From assembly GCF_004354555.1 (NCBI RefSeq), contig NZ_PUFH01000009.1:1-55365 (forward strand): 55,365 bases of DNA. Direction: 5' to 3'. Positions 45,675-52,384 of the stretch are shown here, in pieces. A model generated the notes under the pieces. The model had not been told where the DNA came from. It ran no database searches and saw only the letters and a program-made list of their open reading frames with translations. This DNA is from Leuconostoc citreum. GTDB lineage: Bacteria > Bacillota > Bacilli > Lactobacillales > Lactobacillaceae. Numbering within the stretch: the stretch's first letter is position 1; every line of letters starts with the position of its first letter. A program made the translations under genes and the position numbers.

Positions 45675-45992
45675 TTAAACCCTCGCAAATCTTTCTTCAT
45701 GCTTCAACAACGCATTAATGATTGTTTGTTGACTATTAACACTCTTTTGTAAGGTGTTCACTGTTTCCCAAAACTCGTTACTTGTAACAATAAGATACAT
45801 GCCACCGTGCGCTTGGCGGTTACTCCCGATTAAATACCCACGTTTACGCAAATCTGCGACAATATCACTCACACGCTTTTTATTAATCCGCAATAAGTAA
45901 GCCAACTTCTCCAATGTAATTGCTTGCGCACGTCCCGCGGGCAATGTATTTAGTATCTGCTGTTCAATGTTTGATAATGGTGTTTCTGTCAT
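45675..45992 (-). CDS. Winged-helix DNA-binding protein
   Basis: 105 aa from the ATG at 45992, which overlaps the stop of the preceding gene (ATGA). The helix-turn-helix region LEKLAYLLRINKKRVSDIVADLRKRGYLIG (about 20-50) is a winged helix. It is probably a regulator or a replication accessory factor of the element. Confidence 0.65.
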   Translation of the reverse strand: MTETPLSNIEQQILNTLPAGRAQAITLEKLAYLLRINKKRVSDIVADLRKRGYLIGSNRQAHGGMYLIVTSNEFWETVNTLQKSVNSQQTIINALLKHEERFARV

Positions 45993-46267
45993 TGTTGGTC
46001 GCCTCGCTCGAAACTGTCTAACCAATCGTGAAATCTAATTTCATCTACAGGCTGAAACGTTTTTTTGTTTAAATCAACGCTGAACATTGGTTCGTTAAAT
46101 AACGAGTTGATGTAATCAACTTGAGCCAATGTAATATAAAATTTTGTATTTTTATCCTTATCCATGTTAAAATGTGTATAGCAAAAGCCATGATATAGGC
46201 GTTTGTAGCAAGGCTCATCCGTAAGTTTGGTCGCTCGGGGATGTGCTTTTTTTGTGCCCTTTTTCAT
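45989..46267 (-). CDS. Satellite early protein with a paralogue in the remnant element
   Basis: 92 aa; starts at the ATG with AAGGA Shine-Dalgarno. The C-terminal 58 residues, with the IN..FN.P.F..D pattern, are related to the 64-aa protein at 34789-34983. The basic N-terminal extension is specific to this copy. Function unknown. Overlaps the winged-helix gene. Confidence 0.6.
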   Translation of the reverse strand: MKKGTKKAHPRATKLTDEPCYKRLYHGFCYTHFNMDKDKNTKFYITLAQVDYINSLFNEPMFSVDLNKKTFQPVDEIRFHDWLDSFERGDQQ

Positions 46268-46282
46268 GCTTTGCCGTCCTTT

Positions 46283-46516
46283 CTATTTAGTTACTTGAAA
46301 TAATTCACGTTCAATGGCTTTAATATCATAGATCACTACTTTGTCATGTTTATAACCTGTGATAAGTCCTTGTCGTTTCCAGCTTTTAACCGTTCCCAAA
46401 CTCACATCAAAATGTTCCGCCACTTTCTCAGCTCGTTTCCAGACATGCGTATTTTGTCTGAACTGAAATGCCAGTTCTGCTAGTTCTTCCATTAGATCAT
46501 CATTACTTACTGCCAT
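46283..46516 (-). CDS. Helix-turn-helix protein
   Basis: 77 aa. The stretch RAEKVAEHFDVSLGTVKSWKRQGLI (about 28-53) is a helix-turn-helix of the MerR/HTH_17 or phage-regulator type. It follows within 2 bp of the 53-aa gene and is likely an early regulator. Confidence 0.65.
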   Translation of the reverse strand: MAVSNDDLMEELAELAFQFRQNTHVWKRAEKVAEHFDVSLGTVKSWKRQGLITGYKHDKVVIYDIKAIERELFQVTK

Positions 46517-46517
46517 A

Positions 46518-46679
46518 TCATCCCCTAATAATCAATCGTGTGGTGGCTCTGTCTAACAACTCATAAGCTTGCATGATTTCAAACTGTGCTTGTTCGTTAC
46601 CTGCTACCCTGTCACTGTTAGCAATGTCAACCAAGGGCTTATACATGCGCTCTAACGTTCTCACATACACATTGCTCAT
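46518..46679 (-). CDS. Small hypothetical protein
   Basis: 53 aa. It has a strong AAAGGAGG Shine-Dalgarno 10 nt before the ATG and overlaps the preceding 35-aa gene (ATGA). Amphipathic helical (RTLERMYKPLVDIANSD). No family recognised. Confidence 0.6.
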   Translation of the reverse strand: MSNVYVRTLERMYKPLVDIANSDRVAGNEQAQFEIMQAYELLDRATTRLIIRG

Positions 46680-46783
46680 GCTTTGCGTTCCTCCTTTAGA
46701 CTATCTCCAACAACCACACCCATAATAAAGGCGCTACCTACTACAAATACAAGCCCGATAACTTGTGCTAACCATAATGTCAT
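46676..46783 (-). CDS. 35-residue single-span membrane protein
   Basis: MTLWLAQVIGLVFVVGSAFI begins it, a hydrophobic helix of about 22 residues followed by a charged tail (SLKEERKA). AAAGGAGG Shine-Dalgarno that overlaps the end of the upstream gene. The strong ribosome-binding site and ATGA coupling on both sides support translation. Too small for automated gene calls. Confidence 0.6.
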   Translation of the reverse strand: MTLWLAQVIGLVFVVGSAFIMGVVVGDSLKEERKA

Positions 46784-46785
46784 TC

Positions 46786-47043
46786 TTAGTCCTCCTTTTC
46801 TGTTTGTGCTTGATTTTCTAAACCGCCTTGCACATTCTCGTTATCTTCCATACGGTCATAATATTTGAGTTGCATGTCTTCCAAATCTTTCAACATGTTA
46901 ATGACTGTTGGCGTTGTGATATGGTCGCCTGCTTTCAAGCTATCAACCAATGTGAGCGCTAATGTTTCTTGTACATCCTCAAGCGCGCTGTTCGTGTCCT
47001 TGATAACTTCTGCTTCATTAAATAGTGCGTTTGATACTGCCAT
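46786..47043 (-). CDS. Hypothetical protein, first gene of the satellite operon
   Basis: 85 aa from the ATG at 47043 (AGGAG Shine-Dalgarno); the frame extends upstream without one. Acidic and helical, Asn/Gln-rich at the C terminus. It starts the leftward replication operon, facing the repressor across the operator region. Function unknown; first-gene position suggests an early regulator or anti-repressor. Confidence 0.6.
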   Translation of the reverse strand: MAVSNALFNEAEVIKDTNSALEDVQETLALTLVDSLKAGDHITTPTVINMLKDLEDMQLKYYDRMEDNENVQGGLENQAQTEKED

Positions 47044-47129
47044 GATAATTTCTCCTGTCTCGTTGCTTTTATAGTGATTCACTCTTGCACTTAATATCCT
47101 TACTTGCCTTTAAATGACCTTGCTTGTCT

Positions 47130-47137
47130 GGTATGAT
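47130..47137 (+). promoter_or_regulatory. Extended -10 promoter of the satellite repressor
   Basis: TGGTATGAT (TGn-TATGAT) with the same flanks as the promoter before the remnant repressor at 35104. Transcription starts into the operator region. Confidence 0.5.
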
Positions 47138-47170
47138 TAGTGTATATGTAACCAACTGAACATTATAAAC

Positions 47171-47228
47171 GTAACCTTAGGTACGTATCGTTATTTATAA
47201 TTTACACTTTGATACCTTAGGTTACAAC
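47171..47228. promoter_or_regulatory. Two inverted operator copies, GTAACCTTAGGTA / TACCTTAGGTTAC
   Basis: 13-nt arms GTAACCTTAGGTA (about 47172) and TACCTTAGGTTAC (about 47214) are exact reverse complements apart from the central A/T, and each is itself near-palindromic (GTAACC..GGTTAC). A weaker GTAACC copy is at 47156. They lie between the divergent satellite promoters, where a repressor dimer pair should bind. Confidence 0.6.
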
Positions 47229-47306
47229 GAGCTTTATTGTTTCTTAACTTAGTTTTATTTTTAGTTAACACCTTTATTTTTTCTTAATATTTAAGCGAGG
47301 TACATT

Positions 47307-47675
47307 ATGTCTGTGACTGCTAACCGTATAAAAGAATTACGTACACAAAAAAAGCTCACCCAAAGTGAACTTGCTGAAATAATCAACACATCCCGTGTAA
47401 CCATTTCACGTATTGAGAGTGAGGCACGCCAGCCCTCTTTTGCCATGCTCTCATTGATTGCTAACGCTTTAGATACAACTATGGACTATTTACAGGGCAA
47501 AACAGATAATGTGCTTAAAACGTCTCAAACTAGCTCTGATGACGGGGATGATAAGCCACTTACTCCCAACCAACGGCGCATAGCATATAGTATTGACCCC
47601 TCTGTGTCTGACGAGGAACGCGAAGACATTATAAAAATGGTTCATCTCGCTATGAAACACCGCAGACGCATTTAA
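47307..47675 (+). CDS. XRE-family repressor of the satellite
   Basis: 122 aa. The N-terminal XRE domain (residues 5-62) contains LTQSELAEIINTSRVTI and ends DYLQGKTD; the C-terminal half is short and helical. It faces the replication operon across paired operators and lies 15 bp upstream of a gene for an ImmA-type peptidase. This is the repressor-plus-antirepressor-protease layout seen in ICEBs1 and some temperate elements. Cleavage by the peptidase would derepress the element. Confidence 0.85.
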   Translation: MSVTANRIKELRTQKKLTQSELAEIINTSRVTISRIESEARQPSFAMLSLIANALDTTMDYLQGKTDNVLKTSQTSSDDGDDKPLTPNQRRIAYSIDPSVSDEEREDIIKMVHLAMKHRRRI

Positions 47676-47690
47676 TTCGAGGTTACGCCT

Positions 47691-47999
47691 ATGACTAACC
47701 TTGAATACGTATTAAATTTATTGCCTGATTATGCTTTTTACTTTATTGACGTGTCATCCCCGAACTTTCATGGCTGTATCGACTATGACAGCAAAGCCAT
47801 ATATCTTAATGAGAATGACAACGATTATGTACAGCTTATGACAGCCCTACATGAGTATGGTCATGCTGACGATAAGCCCTCTGATTATTCAAGCAAGAGG
47901 CATTACAACACGCTATTAGCTGAAAAACAAGCCAATATAACGGCAAAACGGTTACTAGCTGACTTATTTCCAACCAAAAAAGCTACCTACTATCAGTAA
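47691..47999 (+). CDS. ImmA/IrrE-type metallopeptidase
   Basis: 102 aa. The zinc motif HEYGH is at residues 61-65, followed by the third-ligand region EKQANITAKRLL near residue 84, as in ImmA proteins. It probably cleaves the adjacent repressor after a signal. Short for the family (often 140-250 aa) but with the complete catalytic core. A damaged copy of its end lies just downstream. Confidence 0.82.
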   Translation: MTNLEYVLNLLPDYAFYFIDVSSPNFHGCIDYDSKAIYLNENDNDYVQLMTALHEYGHADDKPSDYSSKRHYNTLLAEKQANITAKRLLADLFPTKKATYYQ

Positions 48000-48024
48000 G
48001 TGACTTGAACTGTTATATAAAAAT

Positions 48025-48093
48025 GACATCTCCTCTGATTATTCAAACAGGAAAACATATAAAACACGACCTGCTGAAAATCAGGATTATTAG
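48025..48093 (+). pseudogene. Degenerate duplicate of the ImmA-type C-terminal segment
   Basis: The frame from 48025 reads SSDYSNRKTYKTRPAENQ, aligned with PSDYSSKRHYNTLLAEKQ of the intact peptidase at about 47870, with related DNA (TCTGATTATTCAA). It has no start and ends at a TAG. A decayed second copy. Confidence 0.5.
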
Positions 48094-48207
48094 GCAATAA
48101 AACATTCTAAATTAGACTCTGTTAATGAATGTATCGAAATTTTCAACTTCATTTAATAAATTTATGTTATGAATTTTTGTATAAAATTACTGTAGAGAGT
48201 ATTGAAT

Positions 48208-48678
48208 ATGGACATTAAAGTAAAAAAAATGTTTGAACATTATAAAATAAAATATTGTTTGTACAAACATTCTCCTATATACACGATTGCAGACGCTCAA
48301 CAACTTCCTTTCATTTCTGATATTTATGAGGTTAAAAATCTGTTTTTAAGAAATCAAAAAAAAACTGCCTATTATTTGTTTAGTCTACCAGTAAATAGTT
48401 CTTTAACGCTTAAAGACATTGCCTATATTACAATGAATAAAAAAGTTAGTTTTGCCTCTGACCAAGATTTAATGAATATACTATCAGTATCTTCAGGTAG
48501 CGTGTCCATATTAAATGCACTAAATGATGATAATAAATCAGTTGAATATTATATTTCTAATGATATTTTAACAGAAAACAACGTGGCATATCATCCAAAC
48601 CAAAATAATGAAACAGTTGTTTTCAATGGCTCAGAAATTACAAAGATTTTAGATGGTTATAAATTACACGTACTATAA
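48208..48678 (+). CDS. YbaK/ProX-like aminoacyl-tRNA editing protein
   Basis: 156 aa from the ATG at 48208; a TTG two codons earlier is an alternative. It carries the YbaK/deacylase pattern: KHSPIYTIADAQ (near residue 18), EVKNLFLRNQKKTAYYLF (near 38), VSSGSVSILNAL (near 96). ProX relatives hydrolyse Ala-tRNA(Pro) and similar mischarged tRNAs. Very AT-rich, unlike core genes, so probably acquired cargo. Confidence 0.75.
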   Translation: MDIKVKKMFEHYKIKYCLYKHSPIYTIADAQQLPFISDIYEVKNLFLRNQKKTAYYLFSLPVNSSLTLKDIAYITMNKKVSFASDQDLMNILSVSSGSVSILNALNDDNKSVEYYISNDILTENNVAYHPNQNNETVVFNGSEITKILDGYKLHVL

Positions 48679-48736
48679 TCTGGGTATTGATTGTCTAAAC
48701 AATATAAGCTCCATACTATTAAAAAAGGTTTCATAA

Positions 48737-49426
48737 ATGAATACATATCTTCCAAAACGTATTGTCGTAAATTCTAATAATAGTCGTTTTTTTGCTATAC
48801 TAATGGCTTTTTCCGGTGGCGTATCAGATGTTTACTGCCATATATACTTTCATGGTCTAGTTGCAACTCAAACTGGAAACGTGATTTTATTAGCTTCTGA
48901 TTTATCTCAAAAAAATTGGTCTCAAGTAATCCCTAAACTATTGTCGATACTTACATTTTCGCTCGGATTTCTCGCAGGAATTTGGATCAAAGAAAAAAAC
49001 GATCATTATTTATATTGGCGGAGTTACACAATGATTCCTGTTGTAATTGCTAGCCTACTAATTCCCTTTGCACCATATGACTTCCATCTACTTAAACTAT
49101 GCTCGTTGGCATTTGGAACGGGTCTCCTAATGTTAACCTTCACAGGAGTTAGAGTTGAAAAAAATCAATACACAATAATGATGACTTCTGGTAATTATCG
49201 TAGAATGTTAACAGAATGGTATTACTATCTCACATCAAAAAATAAATCAGCCATTTTAAAACGTAATGCTGAAAATTACACTATAGTTGTCATCTCTTTT
49301 CTAACTGGTGCCTGTCTTCTAGCTATTGTAAACCTTTTCTGGGGTCCATATACTATTTGGCTAGCATCTATAACGTTCTTTTTAGCATTTATGATCGAAT
49401 TTTCCCAAGCTTCGCGAAATAATTAG
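48737..49426 (+). CDS. DUF1275 (YoaK) membrane protein
   Basis: 229 aa, about six membrane segments. The start of the domain, MAFSGGVSDVYCHIYFHGLVATQTGNVI (about 18-45), is the DUF1275 signature. AAAGG Shine-Dalgarno. Function unknown. Belongs to the AT-rich cargo of the satellite. Confidence 0.85.
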   Translation: MNTYLPKRIVVNSNNSRFFAILMAFSGGVSDVYCHIYFHGLVATQTGNVILLASDLSQKNWSQVIPKLLSILTFSLGFLAGIWIKEKNDHYLYWRSYTMIPVVIASLLIPFAPYDFHLLKLCSLAFGTGLLMLTFTGVRVEKNQYTIMMTSGNYRRMLTEWYYYLTSKNKSAILKRNAENYTIVVISFLTGACLLAIVNLFWGPYTIWLASITFFLAFMIEFSQASRNN

Positions 49427-49455
49427 TTAATCAATACAGAATGGTAAATAAAAAT

Positions 49456-49479
49456 ACGTGCCAGAACCACGTTAAAAGC
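49456..49479 (+). repeat. Cargo-leader stem-loop, copy 5
   Basis: ACGTG, 7-nt loop (ccagaac), CACGT, then TAAAAGC. It lies 17 nt before the ATG of the DUF1304 gene, immediately before its Shine-Dalgarno. Very similar to copy 4, outside the satellite. Confidence 0.65.
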
Positions 49480-49495
49480 AAATGGAAGAGAAAAA

Positions 49496-49861
49496 ATGAA
49501 TTTAGTAATTACTATTATTAGCCTTTTAGTCGCCGTAGAATTTCTATACATTATGTATTTAGAAACTTTTGCTACAACATCCCCAAATACAGCCAAGACA
49601 TTTAACATGTCGGAAACTGATTTACAAAGTAAAAAAATACAGACTTTGTTAAAAAATCAAGGTGTTTACAACGGTTTGATTGCAGTGGGTATAATTTATT
49701 CACTATTCTTCACACACAACTACCACAACAGCTTACTTGCTATTATGATCTATATTATTTTAGTAGCTTTGTATGGTAGTTTCTCATCTGGAAATAAATC
49801 TATATTTTTCAAGCAAGGCACACTGGCTGTCATTGTAGCAATTTTATTATTGATTAGTTAA
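49496..49861 (+). CDS. DUF1304 membrane protein
   Basis: 121 aa, four membrane segments. It matches DUF1304 in AVEFLYIMYLE (near residue 13) and the NQGVYNGLIAVG segment (near 56). GAAGAG Shine-Dalgarno. Function unknown. It has the stem-loop leader shared with unrelated cargo genes. Confidence 0.8.
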   Translation: MNLVITIISLLVAVEFLYIMYLETFATTSPNTAKTFNMSETDLQSKKIQTLLKNQGVYNGLIAVGIIYSLFFTHNYHNSLLAIMIYIILVALYGSFSSGNKSIFFKQGTLAVIVAILLLIS

Positions 49862-49869
49862 TTTTATAA

Positions 49870-49915
49870 GCACTCACAGAGTGCGTACATACGTGCCAAG
49901 CGTTCACGTTAAAAA
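49870..49915 (+). repeat. Cargo-leader double hairpin, copy 6
   Basis: Hairpin 1 GCACTC-ACA-GAGTGC (49870-49884), then GTACAT and hairpin 2 ACGTG, 9-nt loop, CACGT (49891-49909), then TAAAAAG. It is the same unit as 37660-37707, here before the Abi_2 gene, and starts 9 nt after the DUF1304 stop. Confidence 0.65.
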
Positions 49916-49971
49916 GTTAAAAATAACAAGAATGCAATGTTTGAATACGAAATCTAAAAAAGAAGACATCA

Positions 49972-50871
49972 ATGAGTAGAAAAGACAAACCAAAATTAAA
50001 TACCCTTTCACTAATTAATCACATGAAATCGAAGGGAATAACTTTTTCATTAATTTCAGAAGCCGAAGCAGAGCAATTTTTAGATACCAAAAATTACTAT
50101 TTTAAAGCAACATCTTATCGCTCTAATTTCCCAAAAACAAATAGCAAATATGTAAATCTCGATTTCGCATATTTAGTAGAACTCGCAGCAATAGATGTAC
50201 AGCTTAGACGATACCTTTTTGAAGTCGCTATGAATGTTGAACATGGGCTCAAAGTCAAAATGCTTGCAATCATTAACAATAATGACCAAGAAGACGGATA
50301 CACAATAGTTGATGAATTTAAAAGTAGATATCAGAGTTACTATAACACTACTATTGATTACATGAAAAAGAGTAAATATTCTCAGGATTTATACGCAAAA
50401 CATAGCAAAGATCTTTCCGTCTGGGTTTTACTTGAAACAATGTCATTCGGAGCACTCACAAAATTTATTGAATTTTACGCTAAAAAATACCCAAGTAAAC
50501 AATTAAATACATTTGTAAATACAATGCGCTACGCAAAAAATATTCGTAATGCTGTAGCTCATTCATCTCCAATATTGATTAATTTGTTTACTTCGAAAGA
50601 ATTTGTTCCAAAACCCTCAGCTGTGGTATCAAACTTTTCCCGGATTCATGGAATTCAGAGACAATTTATTCAAGACATGAAAGTACATGATTTGGTAGCA
50701 TTGTTTTATTTGAATAGACAACTTTCGAGTGAGCGCGCTAGATATCATACAGAGAAAAATGGTCGCGAAACACTAAATCGTCTGACACGACACAAGGAGT
50801 ATTTCCAAGGGTTGCCATCTCTTCAACAATTTGAAATCGTATTCTCTCAAATTCTTGACACTCAAATCTAG
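49972..50871 (+). CDS. Abi_2 (AbiD/AbiF-type) abortive infection protein
   Basis: 299 aa. The Abi_2 pattern is KPKLNTLSLINHMKSKGI (near residue 6), FLDTKNYYFKATSYRSNF (about 31-48) and the helical core. RNAVAH (about 190-195) fits the Rx4-6H active site of HEPN RNases. These proteins stop phage growth in lactococci. It lies inside a phage satellite, with a double-hairpin leader (related RNA motifs are known near abiF genes). Predicted to be a defence cargo. Confidence 0.85.
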   Translation: MSRKDKPKLNTLSLINHMKSKGITFSLISEAEAEQFLDTKNYYFKATSYRSNFPKTNSKYVNLDFAYLVELAAIDVQLRRYLFEVAMNVEHGLKVKMLAIINNNDQEDGYTIVDEFKSRYQSYYNTTIDYMKKSKYSQDLYAKHSKDLSVWVLLETMSFGALTKFIEFYAKKYPSKQLNTFVNTMRYAKNIRNAVAHSSPILINLFTSKEFVPKPSAVVSNFSRIHGIQRQFIQDMKVHDLVALFYLNRQLSSERARYHTEKNGRETLNRLTRHKEYFQGLPSLQQFEIVFSQILDTQI

Positions 50872-50949
50872 ATATAGTATTATTAATTTACGGAAACATT
50901 GGTAAGCCCGATGGCTTGTGAGATGGTATCAAAATTCAAGTTGTACATA

Positions 50950-50992
50950 AAAAAGCAAATTCTAAAATCTCATTAGAATTTGCTTTTTCTTT
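50950..50992 (+). terminator. Terminator after the Abi_2 gene
   Basis: AAAAAGCAAATTCTAA and TTAGAATTTGCTTTTT form a stem of about 16 bp with a 9-nt loop, then T-rich DNA. Confidence 0.85.
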
Positions 50993-51047
50993 ATATATTT
51001 TAAATTGCTCAACATTTTTCTAGTATAGATCACTTCAGAAAGTGTGA

Positions 51048-51292
51048 CCTTGTGACCAGCAAAATGTAACCTTTTTGTAACCTGTGACAACGTTTGCGAC
51101 GCCTTGTATAGCCCTTTATAGCAACGATTAAACGCGTGTTAATGTAGGTATTTGTTGGTATTACCATGCTAGAAAATACTAGAATTCATGTTGGAAAATA
51201 CTGGAGTTACATGTTAGGTTTTGTTAGAGTTTTTGTAACCTTGCATGCTAACATTTTTGTAACCTTATATGCTTGCATGTTTGTAACATTTG
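51048..51292. repeat. Cluster of TGTAACCT/TGTGACCT octamers, candidate replication or operator region
   Basis: TGTGACCT, TGTGACCA, TGTAACCT (four), TGTAACAT in about 240 bp of non-coding DNA, on one strand, with AT-rich spacers and a second string of GCATG words. The octamer also forms the arms of the repressor operators at 47171-47228. It could be an iteron-like origin or secondary repressor sites. The region 50993-51320 has no gene. Confidence 0.4.
51118..51149 (+). repeat. 32-nt direct repeat, copy 1
   Basis: It begins ATAGCAACGATTAAA and ends TGTTAATGTAGGT. It matches 52205-52236 at 29 of 32 positions. The two copies flank the YciI gene. Confidence 0.6.
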
Positions 51293-51320
51293 ATATTGTC
51301 AATTCATCCCCATATATAAT

Positions 51321-51360
51321 AAAAAGCCACGCTCTAGGTTTGATCTAGGTCGTGGTTTTA
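51321..51360 (+). terminator. Terminator-like hairpin
   Basis: AAAAAGCCACG, inner CTAG/CTAG pairing, CGTGGTTTT. Nothing coding precedes it, so it may end a small RNA from the repeat region. From 51361 to 51843 no gene or clear structure is seen. Confidence 0.55.
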
Positions 51361-51843
51361 TTATGTCTATTTTAAAGCAATATAAGCTGTTTTAAGCGTT
51401 GTTAATCGTTTATAGTATAATTTACACCATTTTATATTTAAGACGCTTATTCAACGTTATTATCGACTGATTACGTAAATCTCACCCCTTTTATGCGTCG
51501 TCAAGTTCTGGGTATTCGGATATAATCTGATTTTTTATGGTTCGTCTAATTCTTTTTATTTGGGGATGTCCCTTTTTATGGTGTCCAAAATGTACAGATA
51601 ATTTGCATATCTCATTCTCGAAATTAATTTACATTTGTAGTCTTACACAATTTACACCCCGCCCTCGTGTATCAGAATAGAGAGCGCTCACATATCGTCA
51701 TCTTGTAAAAATGTTCAATTTTCAAAAGTTTTTTTCTGTTAATTATGGGTGCCTGATTTACTGTTACATTAGCATTCTTTGTTGTAAAAAGTACCCGCTA
51801 AACCGACCCTATTTTACTTTCCTTTATTAGCGGGCGCGTCCGA

Positions 51844-51892
51844 TTGACAAGAAAAAAACACTTTAGTAGTATTTAATTCATAAATATTACTA
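51844..51892 (+). promoter_or_regulatory. YciI promoter with an overlapping 12-bp inverted repeat
   Basis: TTGACA (51844-51849), 17-bp spacer, TAGTAT (51867-51872). TAGTAGTATTTA (51864-51875) and TAAATATTACTA (51881-51892) are inverted with 11 of 12 matches and a 5-nt gap across the -10. A repressor site or leader hairpin. Confidence 0.65.
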
Positions 51893-51903
51893 GGAGAAAA
51901 AAC

Positions 51904-52191
51904 ATGTTTATAATTGAATTAACTTACATCAAACCGATTGCTGAAGTTGAACATTTTTTGCCAGCTCATATTGAATACTTAGATAAGTACTATAAATCAG
52001 GGCATTTTATTATGTCTGGTAGAAAAGAACCACGAACAGGTGGCATGATTGTGGCTCAGGCCGAATCTTTGGAAGAGCTAACACAAATCTATAATACCGA
52101 CCCATTTTTTATAAACAATATTGCTTCCTTTAATATAACTTACTTTGTTCCTTCAAAATGGGCAGAACAAATGAATAGCTATTTGTCATAG
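51904..52191 (+). CDS. YciI-like protein
   Basis: 95 aa, ferredoxin-like fold. The conserved HIEYLDKYYKSG (near residue 22) with its His, GHFIMSGRK and FFINNIASFNI segments fit the YciI/YCII family, whose role is mostly unknown. AGGAG Shine-Dalgarno. It is an isolated gene with its own strong promoter, flanked by 32-nt direct repeats. Confidence 0.8.
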   Translation: MFIIELTYIKPIAEVEHFLPAHIEYLDKYYKSGHFIMSGRKEPRTGGMIVAQAESLEELTQIYNTDPFFINNIASFNITYFVPSKWAEQMNSYLS

Positions 52192-52204
52192 TTTGTAACG
52201 CATG

Positions 52205-52236
52205 ATAGCAACGATTAAATGTCTGTTAATGTAGGT
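52205..52236 (+). repeat. 32-nt direct repeat, copy 2
   Basis: 29 of 32 positions match 51118-51149. It starts 13 nt after the YciI stop codon. Confidence 0.6.
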
Positions 52237-52260
52237 GTGTCACATATGTAAAACAGGTCA

Positions 52261-52279
52261 CTATCACTCTGAGTGATAG
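52261..52279. promoter_or_regulatory. Short inverted repeat CTATCACT-CTG-AGTGATAG
   Basis: A perfect 8-bp palindrome with 3-nt spacer and no T-tract, so more like an operator than a terminator. The 105 bp after it contain no gene. Confidence 0.4.
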
Positions 52280-52384
52280 CGGATTCAATGTAATTGATAA
52301 CGGCTAATTTATTGATTAGTTTTTCTGTAAACATTTTTTAAAACCAAAAGACAAGCCATAATGTAATGTGCGCTCGTCTACTGT

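Noticed and set aside
33611-49915. Reading the stem-loop leaders as integron attC sites
   Set aside because: They are under 30 nt apart from the two-hairpin form, lack the RYYYAAC/GTTRRRY box pair, and no IntI-type integrase is present; cassette recombination therefore stays only a hypothesis.
51166-51348. 60-codon frame within the TGTAACCT repeat region
   Set aside because: It consists of translated repeats (VTLHANIFVTLYACMFVT), has no Shine-Dalgarno, and is better explained as repeat DNA.
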